The notes beneath the pieces are model-generated. The model was not told where the DNA came from. It did not search any database and was given only the letters and a program-made list of their open reading frames with translations. 9,637 nt of DNA from JBOHUC01 sp050733935 (GTDB lineage: Bacteria; Eisenbacteria; RBG-16-71-46; DASYSL01): positions 1 through 9,637 of the forward strand of contig JBOHUC010000067.1 in NCBI GenBank assembly GCA_050733935.1, read 5' to 3'. Below, one piece after another: positions 1-7,459 of the stretch; position 1 is the first letter of the stretch; the number at the start of each line of letters is the position of its first letter. Made by a program: the position numbers and the translations under genes.

Positions 1-576
1 CCCTTCGCCCTTCCCGTGCGCGGCGCCGGCGGACGCCCCGCCCGCACGCTCGTCGCGATGGGACGCATGACGGAGCAGAAGGGCTTCGATCTCCTGCTCG
101 AGGCGTTTGCGCGTGTGGCCGCACGCCACACCGAGTGGCAGCTCGAGATCTGGGGCGAGGGTCCGCTCCGGTCCGAGCTCGAGCGGGTGCGCGAACGCTG
201 GCGCCTCTCCGGCCGGGCGCGCTTTCCGGGCCGCACGGACGATGCGTACGGAGTCCTGCGCGCGGCCGATCTCTACGTGCTCTCCTCGCGCTACGAAGGG
301 TTTCCGATGGTGCTGTGCGAGGCGATGGCCGTGGGGCTTCCCGTCGTCGCGTTCGACTGCCGCACGGGACCACGCGAAATCGTGCGCGACGGGGTCGACG
401 GCCTGCTCGTCCCGGCGGGGGACGTCGGCGCGCTCGCGAGCGCGCTCGATCGCCTGATGGGGGATGTGGAAGCGCGTGCGCGTCTCGCGGCCCGCGCCCC
501 CGAAGTGTGCGAGCGATTCGGGCTCGCGCGCGTGCTCGCGCTCTGGGACCAGGTCTTCGACGCGGCGCGCCGATGA
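1..576 (+). CDS. GT4 family glycosyltransferase, C-terminal part (5' end outside window)
   Basis: The reading frame is open from base 1 to the TGA at 574-576, so the gene begins before the window; the GTG at 16 is only an internal codon. The visible 191 residues form the nucleotide-sugar-binding C-terminal Rossmann domain of a GT-B fold enzyme (Glyco_trans_1). The domain opens with a VAMGRMTEQKGFDLLLEAF-type strand and helix, followed by WGEGPLR, an ADLYVLSSRYEGFP stretch, and the EX7E signature (Glu of YEGFP and Glu of CEAMA). AVGLPVVAFDC, GPREIV and DGVDGLLVPAGD follow. Family members transfer a sugar from a nucleotide donor to a lipid-linked or growing glycan on the cytoplasmic side; the wording resembles PglJ/PglH- and AmsD-like GalNAc/hexose transferases, but the sugar cannot be read from sequence. 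The stop overlaps the next gene's ATG (ATGA), implying one operon. The domain call is secure; specificity is unknown. Confidence 0.93.
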   Translation, partial: PFALPVRGAGGRPARTLVAMGRMTEQKGFDLLLEAFARVAARHTEWQLEIWGEGPLRSELERVRERWRLSGRARFPGRTDDAYGVLRAADLYVLSSRYEGFPMVLCEAMAVGLPVVAFDCRTGPREIVRDGVDGLLVPAGDVGALASALDRLMGDVEARARLAARAPEVCERFGLARVLALWDQVFDAARR

Positions 577-2102
577 ACCGCGAACGCGCCGGGTCTCCCG
601 CGCTCCGGACGTCGGACTTTCTTGCCGCCGCGCTCGCGGCGCTTGCGATTTTCGTCACGTGGGCGCGCGTGCCCGCGTTCACGACCGACAGCGAGGCGTA
701 CCTCGACGTCGCCCGTAACGTGCTCGCGGGCGAGGGCCTCGTTCAGCGCATCGTCGACTACTGGCGCCCGTCGGCGCCCGATCCGCTCGGGCTCTGGCCG
801 CCGCTCTATCCCCTTGTGGTCGCGGGCTTCGGGCTCACCGGCGTTCCCCTCGAGCTCGCCGCGCGGATCGTGTCGGCGCTCGCGTTCGGAGCGTTCGCAA
901 TCGCCCTCGGCCGCCTCGCCCACCGGGCGCTTCCGCCACCGCTGGCGTTGGCCGCTCTCTTTCTCGGCGTGCTCTCGCCCGCCGTGGCGGGCCTCTCGAC
1001 CCGGGCCTGGAGCGAGCCGCTCTATCTTGCGCTTCTCACGCCGGCGCTCCTTCTTTTCGCGCGACTCCTCGAGCGTGAATCCGGCGCGACGTCGGCGAGG
1101 TCATCCGGCCCGTGGACCGCGTTCTTCGCCGGACTCCTGCTCGGCGGCGCGGGGCTTGCGCGCTACGTCAGCGTGCCCGCGGTCGCCCTCGGTGTCGTTG
1201 CCTTGCTGGTCGCACGCGCGCGGGGACGCCGTGTCGTTCTCTTCGTCGTAGGTGCGCTCCTTCCCGTCGTGCCGTGGCTCGTTCACAACCTGGTGCATTT
1301 CAAGGCACCCTTCGGGCCGGGCGTGGCGGCGGGAGAGACGGGTGCGGGAGCCGCGGCCCGGGCGCTCGTGAGCGCGCTCCGCTGGGAGTTCCTCCCGGGG
1401 CCGCTCGCCGCACTCACGCCGGCCGCTTCGCTTGCCCTTCTCGCAGCGGGCTTCGCCCTCGTGGTGGCGTTCGCGCGCGGGCCATCGCCGGCCGTTCGCG
1501 TGAGTGCCGCCTACGCGCTCCTCCACGTCGCGCTCATGGCGCTCTCGGTTCAGTTCTACGGGATCAACGATCTCTTCGGCCGCTATCTCGCTCCGGCCCT
1601 TCCGTTCTTCTGGATCGCCGGGCTCGGCGGGTGTGCGGTTCTGTTCGGAGGGCTGCGATCTGGAACCCACAGCACGCTCTCGGCGAGCGTCGCCGGCGGA
1701 GCCCTCGTCGCGTTCGTCCTGTTCGACGGGGCGCGGTTCCTCCGCGCCCATCCGATTCCGCCGCCCGCATCGGAGGCCCGTGTCGCGGAACACGCCGAGC
1801 TTCGCGCGCTCGTTCGGGCCGCGAACGTCGAAGGCCCCGTGCTCACGGACGCGGGACACGCGCTTCGCTCCGCAACCGGACTTACGGCGATCGAGGTCCC
1901 TCCGCCGCGCTTTCGCGTCCGTCCCCTCGAGCGCGCGGATCTCGAGCGCTGGCACGCCGGCGGAATGAGATTCGCGCTGTTCGCGAGGGAGGCGACGGCT
2001 GCGGAGGCGGATACTGTGTTACGCGAACGACTCGTGGGACCGCTCGCGTGGCCGCGCGCCGATTCGACCACTCACTTTGTTCTCTACCGTGCAGTTCCGT
2101 AG
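573..2102 (+). CDS. GT-C type multi-pass membrane glycosyltransferase (GT39/ArnT-like)
   Basis: A 509-residue, strongly hydrophobic protein with roughly ten membrane segments by eye. After the first membrane helix (about residues 16-33) comes an extracytoplasmic loop with TTDSEAYLDVARN (about 38-49), where GT-C enzymes keep their catalytic acidic residue. WPPLYPLVVAGF (about 75-86) matches the family PPLYP motif. GLLLGGAGLARYVSVPA (about 187-203) matches the conserved 'G-L-x-x-L-x-R' helix, and FGRYLAPALPFFWIAGL (about 335-351) resembles the late Arg-containing loop and helix. The last 110 or so residues are soluble and probably extracytoplasmic. Such enzymes move a sugar from a polyprenyl-phosphate carrier onto a lipid, glycan or protein. 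The ATG at 573 was chosen because it overlaps the preceding stop in ATGA form and the hydrophobic pattern begins just after it; the in-frame extension back to 135 is an Arg-rich shadow of the GT4 gene. Donor and acceptor are unknown. Confidence 0.86.
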   Translation: MNRERAGSPALRTSDFLAAALAALAIFVTWARVPAFTTDSEAYLDVARNVLAGEGLVQRIVDYWRPSAPDPLGLWPPLYPLVVAGFGLTGVPLELAARIVSALAFGAFAIALGRLAHRALPPPLALAALFLGVLSPAVAGLSTRAWSEPLYLALLTPALLLFARLLERESGATSARSSGPWTAFFAGLLLGGAGLARYVSVPAVALGVVALLVARARGRRVVLFVVGALLPVVPWLVHNLVHFKAPFGPGVAAGETGAGAAARALVSALRWEFLPGPLAALTPAASLALLAAGFALVVAFARGPSPAVRVSAAYALLHVALMALSVQFYGINDLFGRYLAPALPFFWIAGLGGCAVLFGGLRSGTHSTLSASVAGGALVAFVLFDGARFLRAHPIPPPASEARVAEHAELRALVRAANVEGPVLTDAGHALRSATGLTAIEVPPPRFRVRPLERADLERWHAGGMRFALFAREATAAEADTVLRERLVGPLAWPRADSTTHFVLYRAVP

Positions 2103-2150
2103 CCATTCTGCCGCGGTCTGCGAGGAGGATCCGGGGGAAGTATCGCAACC
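2103..2150. other. Convergent intergenic gap, 48 bases, no recognisable terminator
   Basis: This is the only gap of any size in the window. It lies between the TAG of the + strand membrane glycosyltransferase and the TAA (read on the - strand) of the opposing one. I see no GC-rich hairpin followed by a T-run on either strand. The short palindromes CCGCGG and GGATCC are too small to be terminator stems. Termination may be Rho-dependent or may occur inside the opposing gene. Confidence 0.75.
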
Positions 2151-3827
2151 TTACGGGCGGGCGGATTGGATCGAACTGAGATACTTGTCGAGCGTGTCCA
2201 TGTCGGCCACGACGTGGACCCGTGACGCGTCCCAGAACGTGTAGCGCACGACATCGGGCCGCCCCGAGCCCGTGAAGCGCGGGAACGATTCCGACCGCCA
2301 GATCTCGGCCTCCGGGCGCGCCACAATCGCGGAACCGGAACCGCGCGCAAGCCACGCGGGAAGTCGGATGACATAGCGGTCCGCCTCGTAGTGAACCGCA
2401 TGTCCGCCCACGTGCGTCACGTGCGAGCGCGCGAGGAACTCCTCGAGGCGATGCGTCGCGAGTGCGTCCTGGTATTCGTAGCCGTTGATGATTCCGTCCA
2501 GGTTGACGACCGGACGCCCGCAGAAGTACGCGAAGTATCCGCAGTCGGTCATCGCGAGAACCGCGTTCCCCGGCAGATGGGCGCGTGCCCACAGCGCCGC
2601 CTCGTGCCAGCGCGTGCGCACGTCGCCGCGCTGGCGCTTCTCCCACGAGGCTCCGGCGAAGAGGGCCACGACGAGCACCGCCGCGGCCCCCGCGTACGCG
2701 AGTCCGCGCCGCCCGATTAATCGATCGACCCACGACACGCCGAGCACGGCCAGGCAGAGCGTGGCCGGGAGGTAGGACGCGAAGTGCCACCACTGTGTCC
2801 CCCACGCCACGAACAGCACGGTGTAGGCCGCGTGCAGGAGGTTTGCGAGGCCGAGAGCCGCGAGCAGGAGAACGAACGACGTGCGTCCCGGAATCGCCTC
2901 GAGCGTCTCCGCGAGCCGTGAACGCGTGCCCGCGCGACCGCCTGCCCGTCGGGCAAGCGCCGCGCAGAGCACGAGCGCCGCTCCCACGAACAGGACCTGG
3001 CCGAAGCCGTAGAGCGCGCGGAACCCGCGCAGCTCGCCGGGCTCGAACCAGAGGCTCGGGAACGTGGACTTGACCGCCCCGCTGATCGGAACCCAGTGCC
3101 CGAAGGTCGCGCGGTTCCAGACGAGATAGGGGGCCACGACGAGCACGAACGGGAGACCGAGGAGGACACCCTTCCGCACGAGCCCCGGAAGCCCGCGCGA
3201 GCCGTCGCGCGCGAGCGCGTCGAACGCGAGCACGAGTGCGATCGCGGGGACGAGGAACACGCTGTCGAGGCGCGCAAGCATCGTGAGCCCGAGCAGCGCC
3301 CCGAGTCGGATGGCCGCCCCGGGAGCCGCTCCCGGCGCGAGTGGGTCCTCCCGTTGCGCGAAGTCGAGAAGCGCAAACAGGCACGCGATCAAAACGCCCG
3401 TTTCGAGTCCGTTCACCATCGGGTAGAGCACGAACGGCTGGACGAGGAACAAGAGCCCGAGCCCGGCCGCCCACGCTCCGCCGAGCCTCCGAAAGACCCG
3501 GCAGGCGAACCAGGCCGCGACGCCGGCCACGATCGCGACCAGCACGAACACGGCCCGGAGCGCCAACACCGGATCCGCGCCCCACAGGCCGTACACCGGA
3601 AGGAGGAGGAGCATCCACAGCGGATGGAATCCGTTCGTCGGGTGCAGGCCGTCGAATGTGAGGCCGTGCCCGAGAGCGAAATTGCGCGCGACCTGGAAGT
3701 AGTAGTAGGCGTCGTCGGTCGAGCGGAACGCGACCTGTTCGATGGGCGCGATCAGCACGTACGCCGCCCGCGCGAGGACGGCCGCAACGATCACGAGCGT
3801 GAGATCGCCGGAGGCGAGCCCCTTCAT
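2151..3827 (-). CDS. GT-C type membrane glycosyltransferase with TNGFHPLW motif and C-terminal domain
   Basis: A 558-residue protein. The N-terminal 390 or so residues contain about nine to eleven membrane helices. The first extracytoplasmic loop reads STDDAYYYFQVARN (36-49), whose Asp pair is the expected GT-C catalytic or metal-binding site, and continues into HPTNGFHPLW (62-71), a motif common in a group of bacterial GT-C proteins of unassigned specificity. LGALLGLTMLARLDSVFLVP (175-194) is the conserved inner helix. The last 165 or so residues (about 393-558) are soluble, with DCGYFAYFCGRPVVNLDG near 428-445, also typical of this group. The ATG at 3827 overlaps the stop of the polymerase/ligase gene in ATGA form; no strong Shine-Dalgarno precedes it, so translation is probably coupled. 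It is the last gene of the operon, ending 48 bases from the opposing cluster. The role, transfer of a lipid-phosphate-linked sugar at the outer face of the membrane, is inferred from fold and context. Confidence 0.85.
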   Translation of the reverse strand: MKGLASGDLTLVIVAAVLARAAYVLIAPIEQVAFRSTDDAYYYFQVARNFALGHGLTFDGLHPTNGFHPLWMLLLLPVYGLWGADPVLALRAVFVLVAIVAGVAAWFACRVFRRLGGAWAAGLGLLFLVQPFVLYPMVNGLETGVLIACLFALLDFAQREDPLAPGAAPGAAIRLGALLGLTMLARLDSVFLVPAIALVLAFDALARDGSRGLPGLVRKGVLLGLPFVLVVAPYLVWNRATFGHWVPISGAVKSTFPSLWFEPGELRGFRALYGFGQVLFVGAALVLCAALARRAGGRAGTRSRLAETLEAIPGRTSFVLLLAALGLANLLHAAYTVLFVAWGTQWWHFASYLPATLCLAVLGVSWVDRLIGRRGLAYAGAAAVLVVALFAGASWEKRQRGDVRTRWHEAALWARAHLPGNAVLAMTDCGYFAYFCGRPVVNLDGIINGYEYQDALATHRLEEFLARSHVTHVGGHAVHYEADRYVIRLPAWLARGSGSAIVARPEAEIWRSESFPRFTGSGRPDVVRYTFWDASRVHVVADMDTLDKYLSSIQSARP

Positions 3828-5380
3828 CCGCGCTGATTGCCGAGGACGGCCGGACGCTCCGAGACGGCGGCCGGCCGGAGAGGCGTGCGGCCCGGCGTGG
3901 GCCCGCGCCTTCCGGTCCCGGGAAGCGGCAGCACGGCCGGCAACGAACCGGGCTCGGCGGCATACTTGCGCGCGACCTGGCCGACCGCCGCAATGAACCC
4001 GAGCAGGAACCACACGTAGAACGAGTAGCGCTCGTTTCGCAGGTAGTCGATCTTGAGCTGGTCGACCATGAACATGAAGAGCACCACGTGCATGGCGACC
4101 GTCGCCCCCTCGATGTAGGTGCCGGACCCGAGCGAGGGTGCACGCGGCCGGCTCATCTGCCACAGCCGCCACAGGAGGAACAGGAAGGCCACGAGCCCGA
4201 AGATCCCCACGATGCTCGCGTAGTACAGGTAGACGTTGTGCGTCCAGTAGCGCGCGGTTACGCCCTTCTCGATCGAGTAGTAGGGGCCGTGGCCGACGAT
4301 CGGGTGCTGGGAGATGTTGCGGATCGCGTATTCCCACGCTCCGGCGCGCGAATCCGGCACGACGCCCTTCACGAATTCGGTCTTGAACAGCCGGTCGAAC
4401 ACGCTCTGGGATTTCGACATCCTGGCCACGACCGTGTTGCCGATGGCGAGGATCGCGACGAGCCCACCCACCGTCATCACGAGGCGCGGGAAGTTGAGCT
4501 TCCGGCGCGAGAGCCAGCCCAGGTAGAGGAGCCCGACACCGAGTGCCACGAGCGGGCCGCGCGTCACAGTCGCGAACATGCAAAACAGCGTGAGCACCAT
4601 GAGCCCCGCAAGGAGCCACTTCCGCGTACGGGTCGTCGCGCGCGTGAACATGAAGAGCTGGATCACGAGATTCAGGGCGCAGTACTCGCCGAACAGCTCG
4701 TAGTCGAGGAATGTGCTCCCGATGCGCACGCCCTGACCCGAACTCTCTCCGGTGCCGGAGAAATCGATCCAGCCGGGAATGAGACGCCCGCCGGGGTGGC
4801 TCTGCTCGAACACGCCGATCACGCAGATGAACGCGCAGGAGATCGCCTGCGCGAGCAGGATCTTCCGCACGTCCTCCGGGGTCTGGACGATGTTGATCAC
4901 CATGTAGAGCAGGAACACGTAGCTCAGGAAGGCGAGGAAGAGCGCCCAGGCGACGGATAAGTTCTCCGGCTCGACGTTGTAGAACGAGATCGCGTACGCC
5001 ATGACGAGGAGGACGATCGGGATGTCGAGCGGCGTGCGCCCGACCCGCTGTGCCCGGCCCGTCGAGACGCGGAACAGCCAAACGATCGCGATTAGGAGCA
5101 CGAACGCGACGTTCGTGTTGCCGTAGGAGGTCGCCTTCGGAAACGGAATGAACAGAACGCAGAGCGTGAGCGCGTCGATGAGCCGCGTCCGGAACGCGAG
5201 GAAGACGATGAAGACCGCGGCGACGACCTGCAGGACGCGCTTGTTCGGCTCCGCGATCTGCGAGCCGGTGAGCACCGCGACCGCGGCCATGACGAGGAGG
5301 AGCCCGAGCGGACCGAGCCACCTAGGCCACGTGAAAGCAGGAACCTTCCTGCCAGTCGGTGTTAGCGGCGCATCTGCCAC
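3824..5380 (-). CDS. O-antigen polymerase/ligase family membrane protein (Wzy/WaaL-like)
   Basis: A 518-residue protein with about ten to twelve predicted membrane helices and the Wzy_C (O-antigen ligase) signature. TVTRGPLVALGVGL (271-284) carries the conserved Arg of a central helix. The large extracytoplasmic loop ends in SRAGAWEYAIRN...HPIVGHGP (about 344-366), then YWTHNVYLYYASIVGIFGL (378-396), where the HN pair corresponds to the ligase His. Proteins of this family either polymerise undecaprenyl-linked repeat units (Wzy) or transfer finished glycan to lipid A core or protein (WaaL, PglL); sequence alone does not separate these. I chose the GTG at 5380: it has GGAG ten bases upstream and overlaps the previous gene by 19 bases. 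The frame stays open back to 5665, but those residues are Arg/Pro-rich noise, and the next in-frame Met (codon at 5290) falls inside the first helix. The last 45 or so residues are a Pro/Arg-rich tail. Confidence 0.9.
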   Translation of the reverse strand: MADAPLTPTGRKVPAFTWPRWLGPLGLLLVMAAVAVLTGSQIAEPNKRVLQVVAAVFIVFLAFRTRLIDALTLCVLFIPFPKATSYGNTNVAFVLLIAIVWLFRVSTGRAQRVGRTPLDIPIVLLVMAYAISFYNVEPENLSVAWALFLAFLSYVFLLYMVINIVQTPEDVRKILLAQAISCAFICVIGVFEQSHPGGRLIPGWIDFSGTGESSGQGVRIGSTFLDYELFGEYCALNLVIQLFMFTRATTRTRKWLLAGLMVLTLFCMFATVTRGPLVALGVGLLYLGWLSRRKLNFPRLVMTVGGLVAILAIGNTVVARMSKSQSVFDRLFKTEFVKGVVPDSRAGAWEYAIRNISQHPIVGHGPYYSIEKGVTARYWTHNVYLYYASIVGIFGLVAFLFLLWRLWQMSRPRAPSLGSGTYIEGATVAMHVVLFMFMVDQLKIDYLRNERYSFYVWFLLGFIAAVGQVARKYAAEPGSLPAVLPLPGTGRRGPTPGRTPLRPAAVSERPAVLGNQRG

Positions 5381-6675
5381 GCGAGCAACGCTCCGTTCAG
5401 GACGACGATTCCCAGGAGGGCGAGGCGTCCGCGCCACCCTCGGCGCACGAGCTCCGCGATCGAACCCGCCGCGTACGGCCAGAGCAAGGGCTCGATCGGG
5501 AAGCGGTACCGTGCCCAGGCGACCGTGGCCAGGGCGAGGGCGACCTGGGAAGCGAGGACGACGGCCAGCACTCCGGACGCGACCGGGTCTGTGGCGCGGC
5601 GGGCGGCAGGCCAGAGGAGACCGAGTGTAACGAGCGGCAGGAGAAAGCGGTAGGGGAGGTACCACCCCTCGGTCGCGAACGGGCCGACGAACATGTACAC
5701 CTTATCGGCCAGAAGCCGGGGTGCCCTGCGCAGGATTTCCGCGCGGTGGGCCCACGTGTCCGCATAGAACCAGCGGTCCATCCCCCTTTCCCCGAGTGTC
5801 GGGGCGGTTCGGGCCATGATCTTCCAAGCATCTCCCACTTCGCCGCGCCCGTTCCCGATCCAGAAGTTCATTCCGCCGCTCGTGAGGACGGCCGGCTGAC
5901 CGATCAGGGCGTGGTTCCGCGCGAGCGCGGGCGCAAGCACGAGGCTCAGAGCGAGGAGAAGCCCGAGGACGATCCGTAAGCCCAGGCCGCTCAGGGTCCA
6001 GTGGCCGGCGAGCGCAACGCCGGCGACGAGCCCGGCGGGCCGCGTAAGGGCCGTGAGTCCGAATGCGGCGCCGGCGGCGGCGGCGCGCAGGACACCACCG
6101 CGAGGAGCTGGAACGCCGTGCGCGGCCGCGAGGGCCTGGGGGACCGAAAGCCCGCGCGGAACCGCCATGCCGTGCGGCAGGGCAAGGCCGTGCGGATTCA
6201 CGACCCGGACCGCAAGCCACACGGCGAGCGCGAGGAGCGGCGCGAACAGCGCCTCGCTCGTGATCTGCCGTTCGAAGTAGAGCGAGCCCCAGTACAACGC
6301 ACCGATCCAGGCCGTGACCGTCGCGACTCGATTCCCGAAGGCGTGTCGCGCAATGAACGCAACGAGCGCGATCGTTCCGAGCCCGAGCACGGCCTGCGCG
6401 ACGAGCGCGCCCGCGAATCCGGTGCCGAGAGCCACGAAGCCGGCGAGGAAGATCGGATACAGGAGGCTCCGGAACGCCACGAGCTCGATGCCCGGCGCGC
6501 CCTGGTCCACGTACGCGAGCCGGCCGCGCTCGATCAGCGAGCGCGTGAGGTCGCGGAACGCAAAGCTGTCGGGATTGAGAAAGGGATCGACCGGGATCGT
6601 GAGCGCGATCGCGCGCACGAGGACAGCGACCGCGAGTGCGGCGAGGAGGTGTCGGCGAAACGCGCGCTCGTCCAC
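5362..6675 (-). CDS. GT39/ArnT-like membrane glycosyltransferase with loop repeat
   Basis: A 437-residue, hydrophobic protein with roughly nine to eleven membrane helices. The order of motifs follows the GT39/ArnT/PMT_2 pattern: first helix at about 9-27; the loop PFLNPDSFAFRDLTRSLIERG (31-51) with the likely catalytic Asp36; FRSLLYPIFLAGF (68-80), equivalent to the family PPLYP helix; AAFGLTALTRPAGL (203-216), the conserved LTRP helix; LARNHALIGQPAVLTSGGMNFWIGN (251-275), the family 'RN...T..G.N...GN' segment; and WARYRFPIEPLLWPYAAG (387-404) near the end. Unlike its neighbours it has almost no soluble C-terminal domain. Residues 161-196 are a hexapeptide repeat in the loop before the LTRP helix. 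The start is the GTG at 6675, 7 bases after the GT2 stop; the Shine-Dalgarno is poor, so coupling is likely. The enzyme probably uses a polyprenyl-phosphate sugar such as the product of the GT2 gene upstream; the acceptor is unknown. Confidence 0.86.
   Translation of the reverse strand: MDERAFRRHLLAALAVAVLVRAIALTIPVDPFLNPDSFAFRDLTRSLIERGRLAYVDQGAPGIELVAFRSLLYPIFLAGFVALGTGFAGALVAQAVLGLGTIALVAFIARHAFGNRVATVTAWIGALYWGSLYFERQITSEALFAPLLALAVWLAVRVVNPHGLALPHGMAVPRGLSVPQALAAAHGVPAPRGGVLRAAAAGAAFGLTALTRPAGLVAGVALAGHWTLSGLGLRIVLGLLLALSLVLAPALARNHALIGQPAVLTSGGMNFWIGNGRGEVGDAWKIMARTAPTLGERGMDRWFYADTWAHRAEILRRAPRLLADKVYMFVGPFATEGWYLPYRFLLPLVTLGLLWPAARRATDPVASGVLAVVLASQVALALATVAWARYRFPIEPLLWPYAAGSIAELVRRGWRGRLALLGIVVLNGALLAWQMRR
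5391..5394 (-). promoter_or_regulatory. Shine-Dalgarno GGAG for the Wzy/WaaL-like gene
   Basis: GGAG on the - strand lies 10 bases upstream of the GTG at 5380, within the last codons of the preceding membrane glycosyltransferase. The spacing is slightly long but acceptable. It supports the GTG over the open upstream extension and over the Met inside the first helix. Confidence 0.5.
6088..6195 (-). repeat. In-frame tandem repeat: six degenerate hexapeptide units (18-bp period)
   Basis: Residues 161-196 of the membrane glycosyltransferase split exactly into six hexamers: PHGLAL, PHGMAV, PRGLSV, PQALAA, AHGVPA and PRGGVL. The consensus is P-[H/R]-G-[L/M]-[A/S]-[L/V]. The first two DNA units share CCGCACGGC at their start, so an 18-bp unit is still visible; later units have diverged. 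The repeat sits between two membrane helices, in a loop that is usually short in this family, and ends just before the conserved AAFGLTALTRP helix. The period and register are seen directly; origin by unit duplication is inferred. Confidence 0.75.
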
Positions 6676-6682
6676 GGACGGA

Positions 6683-7459
6683 TCAGGCGCCTTCCCCGAC
6701 GAACGGCATCGGACGGCTCCGAAGACGCGCCGACATGGCGAAGTAGCGCCGGATGGTGCGCAGCACCTTCATCTTGCTCGCGCCTTCCTTGAGGTCGTAG
6801 CGGAGCACGAGCGGCCACTCGCGCACGCGCGCTCCGCCGCGCCCGAGCTTCAGGAGCACCTCGGCCATGCACGTGAAACCGGCCTCCTCGATCAGGCGCT
6901 CCCCCCAGGCGTCCGCCGCCCGCCGGAGCGTGCCCGCGCGATAGACGCGGTAGCCGCAAGTGTAATCGCGCGCCCCGGGCACGGGGGTGACGACCGAAAG
7001 GAGGAAGCTCGCGCCACGCGACAGCACGCGCCGCACGGGGGAGAGGCCGATCTCCTCGCCCCCCGGCTCGTAGCGCGAGGCGATCACGACGTCCGCCCGC
7101 TCGCGCTCGAGAAGGCGCCACATGTCGGGGAGGAGTGCGGGATCGTGCGTGTTGTCGGCGTCCATGGTCGCGATCGCGTCGTCGAGACCCGCGCGCGCGA
7201 GCGCAGACGTGAGACACGTGCGGAGCGCCGCGCCGAGCCCGCGGTTCACCCCGTGCGGAACGACCTCGAGGGCGAGCCTCCCCTCGAACACGCGTGCCGT
7301 CTCGATCGTCCGGTCTTGGCTTCCGTCGTCGACCACGAGCACGCGCAGCTCGCGACCCTCGGCGGCGAGCGCGCGGGCGACAGGGATACAGCGCTCGAGC
7401 AGCGCGGGGAGCGAGCGTTCCTCGTTGTATGCGGGAAGCGCGAGCCAGAGCGCTCTCAA
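6683..7459 (-). CDS. GT2 family glycosyltransferase, DPM1-like (polyprenyl-phosphate sugar synthase)
   Basis: A 258-residue, single-domain GT-A enzyme with the full dolichyl-phosphate-mannose synthase-like motif set. These are LALPAYNEERSLPALL (6-21), VVDDGSQDRT (42-51), the donor/metal motif MDADNTHDP (99-107), IASRYEPGGEEIG (126-138), DYTCGYRVYRAG (165-176), and the C-terminal EWPLVLRYDLKEGASKMK (214-231). There is no C-terminal membrane pair, so it is the short soluble type, likely membrane-associated. Relatives transfer a hexose from GDP-Man or UDP-Glc to dolichyl or undecaprenyl phosphate on the cytoplasmic face. The start is TTG at 7459: the ALPAYNEE strand needs only a few residues before it, a strong GGAGG lies 5 bases upstream, and the TTG overlaps the wecB stop as TTGA. 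The reading frame is open much further upstream, but that part is a shadow of wecB. A direct glycosyltransferase acting on a lipid-linked glycan is an alternative. Confidence 0.9.
   Translation of the reverse strand: MRALWLALPAYNEERSLPALLERCIPVARALAAEGRELRVLVVDDGSQDRTIETARVFEGRLALEVVPHGVNRGLGAALRTCLTSALARAGLDDAIATMDADNTHDPALLPDMWRLLERERADVVIASRYEPGGEEIGLSPVRRVLSRGASFLLSVVTPVPGARDYTCGYRVYRAGTLRRAADAWGERLIEEAGFTCMAEVLLKLGRGGARVREWPLVLRYDLKEGASKMKVLRTIRRYFAMSARLRSRPMPFVGEGA

Noticed and set aside
135..572. In-frame N-terminal extension giving a 655-residue version of the first membrane glycosyltransferase
   Set aside because: The extra 146 residues are Arg/Ala/Gly-rich, show no fold and lie wholly on the GT4 gene in another frame. 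The ATG at 573 overlaps the GT4 stop and directly precedes the first helix.
2138..2186. 7-base inverted repeat AAGTATC/GATACTT across the convergent junction
   Set aside because: The arms are short, AT-rich and separated by about 35 bases, with no T-run. It is not credible as a terminator.
2943..2955. Perfect 6-base palindrome TGCCCG-T-CGGGCA inside the TNGFHPLW membrane glycosyltransferase gene
   Set aside because: Single occurrence within coding sequence for an Arg/Gly/Ala loop, with a one-base loop; expected by chance at this GC content.
1882..4143. 753-codon open frame on the - strand
   Set aside because: It spans the convergent gap and three real genes, is extremely Arg-rich and has no recognisable motif. 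It is an effect of GC-rich third positions.
2151..5321. 1056-codon - strand frame that could suggest a fused giant protein
   Set aside because: Only the part after the ATG at 3827 is the real membrane glycosyltransferase. The upstream 498 codons are an Arg/Ala/Pro-rich alternate frame of the polymerase/ligase gene.
5381..5665. Extension of the Wzy/WaaL-like gene to an upstream start, giving 613 residues
   Set aside because: The added residues are Arg/Pro-rich and are an alternate-frame reading of the upstream membrane glycosyltransferase; the GTG at 5380 has a Shine-Dalgarno.
6064..6086. GGC-type trinucleotide run
   Set aside because: It encodes a short Ala-rich stretch at the start of a membrane helix; ordinary low complexity in GC-rich DNA, separate from the hexapeptide repeat.
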